DNA of 64,000 bases from Siderastrea siderea (Eukaryota > Cnidaria > Anthozoa > Scleractinia > Rhizangiidae): contig OZ034969.1 of NCBI GenBank assembly GCA_964030785.1, forward strand, positions 45,656,701 to 45,720,700, in the 5' to 3' direction. Both the position numbers and the translations under genes were made by a program. Each line of letters begins with the position of its first letter. The stretch's first letter is position 1. Shown piece by piece: positions 41,301 to 47,200 of this stretch. The notes under the pieces were generated by a model that did not search any database, had not been told where the DNA came from, and worked only from the letters and a program-made list of their open reading frames with translations.

Positions 41301-42511
41301 ACATTGTTACTTTGTTGTGATGCCTACAAAACACGGCAATTATTTCCCACCTTTTAGTAAGCAATAAATAGATGAGATCACAACTGGGTCAAAAGTTAAA
41401 AGGTGACTCGTGATTAACCGCCATTACAGAAACCCATCTCAGAGGGACACATGGGATAGTCTACAACTGTATGTGCCTTTATGTATGTGGACACTGCCAT
41501 ATGCTTCAGTCCTTACTTCACCTCTGTTCTGTTAGACAGATGGAAGACAGACATTTCTTCAATGCAGACAGTCAGTTTCAAATCCAGTATAATCATACTC
41601 AGGGGCCGATCACATGGTGAATTTCAGCCCGGGCTGAAATTTCGGTCCCCCGACCAAGCTGAAATTTTCTTGTGATTACAGGGCGAATTTCAACCTGGGC
41701 GCAAATGCTTAAAAGTGGACAGGAAACGCTTGCTGGAAAGCGTTTTACATTCACCACTCAAGTGATGCACATGCATACCAAAAAGTTCATATTTCCTCCC
41801 TGACTGAAATTTGAATGCGATTACATGAGGTTTTTCAGCCGGTTTGTGACATTTCAGCCCAGGCTGAACCTCCTTCATGTTATTGCAAACGTCTTTTTAA
41901 TAAGATTTGTTCAGGAAGCCGAGCTGGAATCTCAGCCCGGGCTAAAATTCGTCATGTAATCCGCCCCTTACAAAGAAACATGGCCTAATACATCCAGGAA
42001 TACATGTATGCACTTTCAAAGTTATGTTTCTTTAGTTTTGAAAACTATGAAGAGAAGTTAAATCACAATATGCTCAAGTCTACAAGTTGTCCTAAACAAA
42101 GTACTTGGACATCTTAGGAACAAATATTGAACGAAACAACTCTAACATAGTCGTTTGATTAAGTTCATGTTTTAGGAGGCGTTTTTGTTACTGTATTAAA
42201 GTTGTGCAAAAATTTAATACAGGGAACGACAGATAAACTACACCAGCTACAAAATCATAAGAAGGTGGTTAGATTATTTACCATCGACTAAATCGAACAC
42301 GAAAAGCGTCAGCTCCAACTAACACTAGAATTACTGTTCTATAACTTCACAAGCAGTTACTATGAAGAGATCAAAAACTTGTTAATCCTACCTGCTGGTT
42401 TCGCACGGAAACACTCGACTCGGAGGCGCATATTAGCATTGGACGAATTGCCTGAGTAAGTCCTGTTTCCACGCTATGCTGTCGATTAACCCCTCCGTCC
42501 CTCTGACTCAT
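5230..42511 (-). CDS. FAM13: FAM13-family RhoGAP protein, 25 exons joined, 3' end missing
   Basis: Predicted GTPase-activating protein for a Rho-family GTPase, with the FAM13A/FAM13B architecture: N-terminal RhoGAP, long polar linker, C-terminal coiled-coil blocks. Exons read on the minus strand, high to low: 42392-42511, 37360-37462, 34476-34595, 33622-33699, 33378-33445, 32490-32553, 31271-31393, 30429-30486, 29613-29703, 28772-28818, 27925-27970, 26240-26391, 23761-23832, 21240-21287, 20285-20391, 18270-18368, 16988-17175, 16485-16529, 15882-16076, 11824-11964, 10878-11185, 9873-10388, 9595-9787, 8611-8771, 5230-5331. Every junction is GT-AG and keeps phase, giving about 1081 codons against about 1020 for human FAM13A. 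The C-terminal tail and stop codon are not seen; the last exon ends in phase 2 at a good donor. The family is clear; which vertebrate paralogue is closest is not, and a single pre-duplication gene is expected. Introns are loaded with mobile elements. No transcript evidence was available. Confidence 0.93.
5357..6902. mobile_element. 1.55-kb foldback element, almost wholly two inverted arms
   Basis: Starts GGTGTTTCGATACAGTTTTT and ends with its inverse; arms of about 780 and 720 nt (left to about 6141, right from about 6181) match along their length with scattered differences, leaving a loop of only about 40 nt. Flanked by TTAA on the left and TTGA on the right, consistent with a decayed TTAA target duplication. 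No open frame encodes a transposase. It sits in the FAM13 intron between exons 24 and 25. Confidence 0.85.
7188..7677. mobile_element. TIR element with CCCGGGCATTA core
   Basis: Left TTATGCATCAGTCATTTCCA with GCAGTGCCCATCC and CCCGGGCATTA is mirrored by TAATGCCCGGGG, GGGTACTGCTGGAATTGACT and GATGCATTAA. About 490 bp, non-coding, in the FAM13 intron between exons 24 and 25. Confidence 0.7.
8611..11964 (-). CDS. FAM13: FAM13 exons 20-24: PPSPP motif and first coiled-coil block
   Basis: Exon 20 (11824-11964) is proline/serine rich ([18 protein letters not shown]). Exon 21 (10878-11185) ends with [20 protein letters not shown], matching the PPSPP patch of human FAM13A. Exon 22 (9873-10388, 516 nt, the largest) holds the family hallmark: [40 protein letters not shown], a helix rich in K/E, then [39 protein letters not shown] and LMRPLYDR. 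This is predicted coiled coil and the best evidence for the family call. Exon 23 (9595-9787) begins [18 protein letters not shown]; exon 24 (8611-8771) is acidic ([16 protein letters not shown]) and ends HHMSR. Exon 23 has two usable donors, and exon 20 a tandem acceptor. Confidence 0.92.
10440..10560 (+). repeat. Degenerate (GGTC/AGTC)n microsatellite
   Basis: About 120 bp of GGTC, AGTC and AGAC tetramers starting about 50 nt upstream of FAM13 exon 22 (on the minus strand). Any translation is a Ser/Val/Gly/Arg run and is not a gene. Confidence 0.9.
13322..13702 (+). repeat. Two-copy direct repeat of about 165 bp
   Basis: Copies at about 13322-13492 and 13542-13702 share GAAAGCTATG, AAATGCCGC, GGCGCGTGTTT, TTCGCTCGCAATAA, AAATACTCGGC and CAAAAGCAGAGTGTTTT in the same order. 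Lies inside the 2.6-kb element. Confidence 0.75.
13963..14647. mobile_element. PIF/Harbinger-like MITE flanked by TTA
   Basis: Left GGGTGTGTTTCTTTGGGAAA ATCC and right GGATTTTCCCAAACAAACGC ACCC form TIRs, each bordered by TTA (13960-13962, 14648-14650), the usual PIF/Harbinger target duplication. 685 bp, no transposase. Internal GGATT/AATCC motifs recur. Confidence 0.75.
14858..14999. mobile_element. Palindromic MITE, GCCTGTTCCAGGC family
   Basis: GCCTGTTCCAGGCGTTCAGA TAGTGGAGCGCGAGCGAAAA is mirrored by TTTTCGCTCGCGCTCCACTA TCTGAACGCCCGGAACAGGC. 142 bp, bordered by TA. Confidence 0.8.
15414..15795. mobile_element. TTAA-flanked TIR element
   Basis: AGGGGCAGTATCATGGGGAT TTT and its inverse AAAATCCCAGTGATATAGCC CCT are flanked by TTAA on both sides (15410-15413, 15796-15799). 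382 bp, non-coding; ends 86 nt from FAM13 exon 19. Confidence 0.7.
15882..28818 (-). CDS. FAM13: FAM13 exons 10-19: polar linker with conserved EHLFG patch
   Basis: Ten small exons carry the region between RhoGAP and the C-terminal coiled coils. Exon 10 (28772-28818) and exon 11 (27925-27970) close the GAP module ([12 protein letters not shown], then [10 protein letters not shown]). Exon 12 (26240-26391) is acidic and ends [12 protein letters not shown]. Exon 15 (20285-20391) reads [16 protein letters not shown], the counterpart of the ...AVEQHLFDV... patch in human FAM13A. Exon 16 (18270-18368) has PPPLPSRNY followed by a run of six arginines and KSRK, a candidate nuclear localisation signal. 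Exon 17 (16988-17175) is lysine/glutamate rich. Exon 18 is a 45-nt microexon (16485-16529). Exon 19 (15882-16076) reads GVYEEIL...[16 protein letters not shown]. Apart from the EHLF patch and basic stretch the linker is poorly conserved, so exon limits rest on splice sites and phase. Confidence 0.8.
16485..16529 (-). CDS. FAM13: FAM13 exon 18: 45-nt in-frame microexon
   Basis: Bounded by acceptor ATATCCTCAG and donor GTAAGT, this 45-nt piece encodes [15 protein letters not shown] and is phase 0 on both sides. It can therefore be included or skipped without disturbing frame between exon 17 (16988) and exon 19 (16076). It has no assured family homology; the call rests on splice sites, length divisible by three and open frame. 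Confidence 0.55.
17287..17469. mobile_element. Short TTAA-flanked TIR element
   Basis: CACTTTCACTCCC and GGGAGTGAGTG are the inverted ends, with TTAA at 17283-17286 and 17470-17473. 183 bp in the intron 5' of FAM13 exon 17. Related words (GTGAAAGTAC, AATGGTCACAC) recur in 17640-18240. Confidence 0.6.
18486..18790 (-). mobile_element. tRNA-derived SINE-like copy
   Basis: On the minus strand, CTGTAGCTCATTGTTAGAGC resembles a tRNA 5' half with A box, followed by GGTCATGAATTCAA at the position of a B box. The downstream body is unrelated to tRNA. Boxes are degenerate, so it is a decayed SINE rather than a functional tRNA. Confidence 0.55.
18893..18965 (+). repeat. Short tandem duplication
   Basis: GGTGAATTTTAAGCC followed by a GTGAATATTAATATA stretch occurs twice, about 50 nt apart. 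Confidence 0.7.
19068..19713. mobile_element. TTAA-flanked TIR element
   Basis: Ends GGACGTTCGCGC and GCGCGAACGTCC are bordered by TTAA (19064-19067, 19714-19717). 646 bp; contains two ATCTGTATTGT(G/A)GAAGTTT copies and no transposase. Confidence 0.75.
21430..21863. mobile_element. Pogo/Tigger-like MITE
   Basis: Left CAGGGGAACCCCAATATAAC AAAG and right TAGGGGTTCATTACATCAGG TTCCACTG are inverted ends resembling the pogo/Tigger terminus CAGTGGAACCTCGATATAAC, with TA on each side. 434 bp, no transposase. Confidence 0.7.
22985..23161. mobile_element. Pogo/Tigger-like MITE, 177 bp
   Basis: Begins CAGTGGCATCCCGATATAAT GAACC and ends GTTGTATCGGGTTCTGCTG, bordered by TA (22983-22984 and 23162-23163). 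Internally AATATAACAAACCCCAATTA CAACGAAC repeats the terminal word. Confidence 0.75.
23833..26239 (-). other. FAM13 intron 12
   Basis: 2.4 kb, strongly AT-rich. A short GAGA run lies near 25870-25892. No mobile element with clear ends or coding exon was recognised. Confidence 0.6.
26526..27243. mobile_element. TTAA-flanked TIR element with long arms
   Basis: GGTTACTCC at the left and GGAGTAACC at the right continue into arms of about 170 nt (shared words GGAAAACACAG/CCGTGTTTTCC and ATTGCTGGTTT/ACCAGCAATTC). TTAA at 26522-26525 and 27244-27247. 718 bp, no transposase. Confidence 0.8.
27248..27442. mobile_element. TTAA-flanked short repeat abutting the previous element
   Basis: Begins ACCCTAACAGTGACAAAAAT and ends ATCAGGGATTAAAGGG, bordered by TTAA on each side and sharing its left TTAA with the element at 26526-27243. 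Internal GGAGAACAGTGAGGAGAATA words also occur at 15360-15385. Confidence 0.6.
29613..34595 (-). CDS. FAM13: FAM13 exons 3-9: RhoGAP domain
   Basis: Seven exons (34476-34595, 33622-33699, 33378-33445, 32490-32553, 31271-31393, 30429-30486, 29613-29703) encode a complete RhoGAP domain at about residues 78-275. Visible landmarks in order are [18 protein letters not shown]; the arginine-finger motif [15 protein letters not shown] (Arg about residue 123); [52 protein letters not shown]; and a closing helix ending [10 protein letters not shown]. These match the FAM13A/B RhoGAP order, including a GLEGMKEQ-like loop here read as GVEGLREQ. The catalytic arginine is present, so GAP activity is likely, but the target GTPase cannot be read from sequence. 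Vertebrate FAM13C lacks this domain, so this gene resembles FAM13A/B. Exons are 58-123 nt with phases 1,1,1,0,1,1,2 at their 3' ends. Confidence 0.92.
30792..31114. mobile_element. Poly-G/poly-C-ended element with GTGCCGCTGG subterminal motif
   Basis: Left G-run, then GGGTATGTGCCGCTGG; right CCAGCGGCACATCCCC, then a C-run and GGGAG. Inverted arms about 60 nt, total about 320 bp. Sits between FAM13 exons 7 and 8. Confidence 0.65.
31564..31761. mobile_element. TA-flanked MITE
   Basis: CCTTATTGGTA and TACCAATAAGG are inverted ends with TA on both sides. 198 bp; internal TCGCAAAATTAATGACCCAT GAAT and ATCGCGAAATTAAGTACCCA CGAAAT are repeated words. Confidence 0.75.
35170..35374. mobile_element. 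TTAA-flanked short repeat
   Basis: CCCTTTAAGCCCTGAT and ATCAGGGCTTAGGGCTTAAA GGG are inverted ends with TTAA at 35166-35169 and 35375-35378. 205 bp. Same family as 27248-27442 (shared GGAGAAT and CCTGATAT words). Confidence 0.65.
35552..35580 (+). repeat. Poly-C tract
   Basis: Near-pure C run inside a FAM13 intron. Similar C or G runs occur at 3510-3520, 16637-16653, 20112-20128, 28967-28978, 29260-29269, 31099-31112 and 48423-48440. Confidence 0.85.
37360..42511 (-). CDS. FAM13: FAM13 exons 1-2: start codon and basic leader
   Basis: Exon 1 coding part is 42392-42511: 40 codons from an ATG at 42511 ([13 protein letters not shown]...), ending in phase 0 at a GTAGGA donor. Exon 2 is 37360-37462 and begins GSDQLPVPQ, followed by a lysine/arginine-rich stretch ([10 protein letters not shown], then VKRRNLSG). 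It splices in phase 1 to the first RhoGAP exon. I chose the ATG at 42511 because it is the first in-frame Met in exon 1 and all later exons follow in frame. The leader has no signal peptide or membrane segment and resembles an unstructured N-terminus. A start at the Met in exon 2 (MAKM) remains possible for a shorter form. The 4.9-kb intron between them holds TIR elements at 38.1-38.4, 38.8-40.1 and 41.6-42.0 kb. Confidence 0.8.
38091..38394. mobile_element. TIR element rich in GGAACCG/CTGGTCC words
   Basis: TATTTACACGGGACTGGACC at the left is mirrored by GAACCAGACCCCTGTAAACA TA at the right. The 300-bp body is made of inverted GAACCG/GATCC/CTGGTCC words and can fold on itself. Non-coding. 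Confidence 0.65.
38803..40096. mobile_element. 1.29-kb TIR element with GCAGAC-repeat ends
   Basis: Left end GGTCACGCTAAAACGCAGAC TGCAGACC plus several GCAGACC/ACAGACT units is mirrored by GGTCTGCACAGTCTGCAGTC TGCATTTTAACATGACC. The interior holds open frames at 38769-39356 and 39756-40022 (plus) that match no family I recognise. It lies in FAM13 intron 1. Confidence 0.7.
41601..41968. mobile_element. hAT-like MITE, AGGGGCCGAT(C/T)ACATG ends
   Basis: Left AGGGGCCGATCACATGGTGA ATTTCAGCCCGGGCTGA is mirrored by CAGCCCGGGCTAAAATTCGT CATGTAATCCGCCCCT. 368 bp, with repeated TTTCAGCC(C/T)GGGCTGAA inside. A second copy is in PAPSS at 56895-57235. Confidence 0.7.
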
Positions 42512-43994
42512 AGATCCGAGCTTTCAAACTCACATGCAGAGTTTCACAAAGTCCACGTAAAATAAACAGCGAAAAAATCGTCCGGACAACCGCGACCATG
42601 TACTTTGTAAGACACTTCACGCAAAATCCTTCACACAAAACAAACCAACATACCGATTTTCATGTTTTGCTGGTATTGTTTTGAGGGTTAATAAATCCAG
42701 GTGGATTTTAAGATACGAAACCACTACATGATTCTCCCGAACTATTTGAAACTGGCATGATCCTGCCTGTTGAATTAGCCAGACAAAAAGACGAAACTTT
42801 CGAAGTGAAGGCAGCCGCTTGATGTGGTGTAATGTTTTCCCACCGGCCTAAAAGAAAAATAGAGTTAATTCAGCAACAAAGTGAAAACAAGAAGTTCGCT
42901 TTCTGTGTTTGAAACAACACAACGCCTTTGGCAATTCCAAGGCAAACAAAAACTACAAGATCTTTACCGTTTATAGCAACAGCGCTTCACGATCGACCAG
43001 AGTGGCAAAATAAAGATAAATAAATTGGCTGAACTATTTGGAGTGATCAAAATGAAAAGAAAAATCATTGATAATAGCTACCTTGTTGAAGAAGACTTTC
43101 TAATAGCTGCAGCGTTGGGAAAGTCAATAATGAATAACAATGAATTTTCCGTCTATAAAAAAGACGAAGAATACCACCGGATATCAGTTCAATCCAAGCT
43201 GGTTGCCGGCCCACGCTGTCAATACAATATCCCCGCTTTTCGGGGACTTTTTACTTCAGGATGCCTTCTTTAGTTTTTGATTAACTAGCACAGGTGTTCC
43301 TATATCACTTAGTTCTAAATACCACGAGAAAGCCCACGATATATTAGACAAGGGTTGCTCCACCACTCATTACATTAACTTGGCTATCAAAAGTTGTTTT
43401 GCTCAAATTTGCGTGTAAATACAAGCACATGTCAAAAGAGCCAATCACGACACACGATTCCCATCACATGACAATATCCCATAGATCAGCTCGGGAGCGT
43501 TTTCGCGGACTCGCGTGAGAATCTATTTATCAAAATGAAACATTATTGAAAACTCGATAAAGATGAAGATATTGGTGGTGTACTTTACTTCGATTTGTTT
43601 GCAGACACGGGCACTGTTTATCTGCAGCTAAGTCAAACATACGATAGTTATGTTTTCTAAAATATTTTTTCAAGATAATTACATTGGGCAAATTCAATCA
43701 CCACACGACGTGGTGAAACTGATTGTCAAATCATTCCCTCAGAATTATCAAAGAAGAAGAATTCTTTCTTCTTGACACCCCTTCCTCCACTTCACCCCTC
43801 CCCCTTTACACCTCCTAGTTCCCAGAGCCCCACAGGCTCCAGGAAAAGACACTTCCTGTTGTGCTTTACGCTTGCGTTTACGCAATAAGCTTGCAACGTC
43901 ACTTCCGGGGAGATTAAACAAGCGAAGTTATTAGCGAAACTACAAACCCCGAACCGGCGTCGCTTTGAAAGTTTGTTTGGAACAGTTCGGAAGT
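42512..43994. other. Head-to-head intergenic region, probable shared promoter
   Basis: Separates the FAM13 start codon from the candidate upstream PAPSS exon by 1.48 kb. It should contain the FAM13 5'UTR and promoter on the minus strand. An 82-codon plus-strand ORF at 43025-43273 has no recognisable domain and was not called as a gene. No TIR element was found here, in contrast to the repeat-rich neighbours. Confidence 0.5.
43900..43908 (+). promoter_or_regulatory. ETS/GABP-like motif upstream of the candidate first exon
   Basis: CACTTCCGG lies 87 nt upstream of the ATG at 43995, in a local rise of CpG (CGCAATAAGC, CGTCACTTCCGG, GAACCGGCGTCGC). ACTTCCGG is a classic core-promoter ETS element in animals, often close to the transcription start. 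The region between the FAM13 start codon (42511) and this point is the natural place for a bidirectional promoter. Motif match only. Confidence 0.35.
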
Positions 43995-44033
43995 ATGGCT
44001 CAGTGCAGCAACCGCCTGCGAGATTCTCAAGCA
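43995..44033 (+). CDS. Candidate alternative first coding exon of PAPSS
   Basis: An ATG at 43995 opens 13 codons (MAQCSNRLRDSQA) and stops at a strong donor, GTAAGTT, in phase 0. PAPSS exon 2 starts in phase 0, so a splice from here would give MAQCSNRLRDSQA joined to NVVKST. Length and composition resemble the exon 1 at 53787 (MACAGNHKLWAS, also phase 0). No other plus-strand gene was recognised between here and PAPSS. An ETS-type motif lies about 90 nt upstream. It could instead belong to an unrecognised or non-coding transcript. Confidence 0.35.
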
Positions 44034-44114
44034 GTAAGTTTATTTATTTTAGTTACCTCCTCTTTACCGTACTTTTAAGGTTTCACTTTGCTCTGTTAAT
44101 CGTGAACTCCTGTG

Positions 44115-44278
44115 AACTCTGACAAGTTTTGACCCCCTGAAGAAGGCAGCATTGCCGAAACGTCGGGAAAAGTATTTTACTACAGCGTAGTTTTTACCTC
44201 TTTTGTCATTCATACATTTAGCACCTACGCTGCGCAGGGATTCTTATTCTTATTCTTATTTTTATCAACTCTGACAAG
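44115..44278 (+). mobile_element. 140-bp retroposed insert with perfect 12-bp target duplication
   Basis: AACTCTGACAAG occurs at 44115-44126 and 44267-44278. The insert between them starts TTTTGACCCCCTGAAGAAGG, contains GCCGAAACGTCGGG, and ends in an (ATTCTT)n tail. Target duplication plus microsatellite tail indicate retroposition. The CCTGAAGAAGG...GCCGAAACGTC core resembles the 3' part of Penelope-like or related retroelements in animals. Confidence 0.7.
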
Positions 44279-47200
44279 CTGCCTAGTTGTAGTTTGAAGC
44301 TTGCTCGTACACATTCCGGTTGTTTGTTTTGCCTTAATTAGCATTTAAATTCATATCTTTTCCCTACACTGAAACTTGAAGTCCTTCTGAAAAAAGAATA
44401 TTCAAAACTGCCAATGATAACCTGTTTCCCACGGTATGTATAGCTTGTGAGAGACACTATGATTGCGAAAGCTGGTGTTTTCCTGAGTGTTTGCGTTGCG
44501 ATTTTGCAATCATACATCAGTTGTTTACCGTTTGAAACTCATACGTTTAAGTTTTATAGACGGGTCGTGAAACGGAGTATTTCTGCGTGTGGTTTCTAAC
44601 GAATTCAGTGAACTGTCACCGAAATGTTCTTCATTCAAATCAGTTTATGGTCACTTATTCAAAATTGCAATAACGTAATCTTGTGATTTATTTTCTGGAG
44701 GACATTGTTTTCATCCCTGTTTTGGCAACATCGTCCTTCGCAACTCAGCATGCTCTTTGTATTAAATTCAGATAACAAAACTATCATACACTCCTCGACA
44801 GTAGCGCATACTTCAATCAATTTCAAAAATTTCTATGTTTGTGTAAAAACTTTTGATCTGCATCTAATCCTTTGATATGTAAATTCATATTACTGAATTG
44901 TTTTATCAACCTTTTATTTACCAGGTTGTATGAGCTACTGTTGTGCATTTTTTTCTAAAATAATACTTCTAGAGTGTTCCTTTGCTAAGTTTATTTGTAC
45001 GTAGTTGTTAATCCAGAAGGAAATTGACCGTAGGCTATGATAATCGCAGATGGTTTGGAAATCTGCTAGTTGTTTTCATGGTAATGATCATGCATAGATA
45101 AAAAGGTTTTTAGCCAAGTGGTTATCTTGGTAAACTTAAAACGAGCCATGAAGACATCGATTTAGGACAACATTTTTTTATCAATTGTTTTTAAGAGACA
45201 CACACACAACAACAGAGTGACAAGAAAGAGAAATTTCTTATGACCAAATAATCACAAAATTATACACACTCCAACTCAACCAATTCCCAATTAGGAGAAA
45301 TAAACAAATTGAAAAAACTAATATAATGTCATTTGTATTGTGTTAGGAAATATTAGTGCTACAGACAAGGTTATGTTCACTACAGCAGATAATTCAGTTA
45401 AAAATATCTTGGTCATTGCAAATATGTATATACTTTGTTGCTAAGTAAACCAAACACTAACAGGTATATTACATCATTCTTCAAGACTGGGCTCTTGGGG
45501 AACACAGCTTGATATCATGATAATTATTCACTTGGAGTTGCTGTTGCTTTTCGCCCCCTTTCACACCCCCTCATTTTTAACATATCTGACATATGGTATG
45601 TTGCTCGATTTCTTCTGTTTGTTTTTTTTGTTTCTTCTTTTTCACTCAAGTCAGTTTTTAAATAACACCTTTTGAATTATGGTTTCACTTAGTGGCTGTC
45701 TTTGGGTTGAATTTGAATTTTCATGTTTTCCACTGCACAGATGCAAATCTAGAAACTGCTGCACAGCCATCTGTTGTTTCCCACTGCTTAATCTTTTGGA
45801 AATTAAATACAAAATCTCTTTAATCTTATGTTGGTGTGAAGTTGTATTTGTTAATATTGCCAAATTAGTCCATTCATGGACTAATACTTGCTCTTCAGGA
45901 TCATGAATCAGGGGCACGTAATGAGAAAGAATTCTTTTGCTGAACATTGAAAACTGTAGGCAGAAAACTAAAGGAACAGGAACTAATATCCCCTGAATTT
46001 TGAAGCTGCTTCAATTTGTCTTCCTGAAAACCCTAGCTGGCTTTATCTTCTTGTTTCATCTTCATTAAAGAAAAAGGCATCAATTTTCCCATGCTGTTAA
46101 ATTCAAGAGGTAACACTTCACTTAAGAAAACTAAAACATTCAATTTATTCTTCTCAATTTTTATGCTGAAATTTGAAGCAATTAATTGAAGGCCTTCTAA
46201 ACAGGTATGACACCAAATCAATCTGTTGGGAAACCTAGCTAGCTTGCCACTTGCCTCAGCCCTTTAACTCCTTTTTTTCTGCAAGGAAAATTACTTGAAT
46301 GTGCTTTCCACTGCTTTTCACTCTAACCGAATTCAATTCTGTCAGAGGAGTACTGCTTGAACCTCTTCATCAATATGTATGGTGTATTTCCTCTATTCAA
46401 TAGCCACCAATACTAGCTTTTTGAATACTCATATTTAAGTCAGTACATAACCCTAAATAAGTCAAACTGAATTCAAAAATAATGTCAGAAAAGTGGCTAC
46501 TATACCTTGAACTTCTAATGAAATCATAAATTCCCGGTCCTAGCCCTGTTTTGTTTGGGCTTTCATTCAAGGGGCAGTGTGCTTATGAGAAGATGGTAGT
46601 AATGATGATGATGATGACAGGGTGGCGATAGCAGTGACTTTGGTGAATAGAGAACCATTACGAAGCGCTGTGTTTTGTGCCCCAACCATCGTCATTCCCA
46701 ACCTGACCAGAACTGATGATCTGATGATTGGAAATCAGTCAATCAATATCATTGATGATAGTAGTAACTCACATTGATTGGCATTGGCCAAATGAAGAAC
46801 AGTTGATTGTCACAAAAACATTAATTTTCCTCCATGGACAATGGCTGGTGATAGCCAATCAGATTTGAGGATTTTGTTATAGTTAGCAAAGGATTAACAT
46901 GAATACCATTCATTTGTTGGGAAAATCCTAACAAAATACTGTACAAAATATCCTACAATAGACTGGCATCCCATCCAGGGCAAAGCAGTTTGCAGTCAGG
47001 TCCATTCTTGTAGGCGGGATGTCTGACTTTATGTTTGTGCGTTTGGGAGCTACTGTGACAGTTATCAAAAGTCATAAGAGGCAACTGCAGAAAACATGTG
47101 CTGTCACTATCACTCAAAGCCACCTACCGGTGCTTAAGAAGTCTTAACCAAATGAACAGCGATTATCTGATCGAGGATCATTGAGTCATCACTGAAAGTA

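Larger units (their letters stand above)
37463..42391 (-). other. FAM13 intron 1
   Basis: 4.9 kb. Holds three TIR elements (38091-38394, 38803-40096, 41601-41968). The rest, including 40.1-41.6 kb, shows no recognised coding exon or repeat. Confidence 0.6.

Noticed and set aside
43025..43273. 82-codon plus-strand open frame near the shared promoter
   Set aside because: No domain, no splice partner recognised, within the expected FAM13 upstream region.
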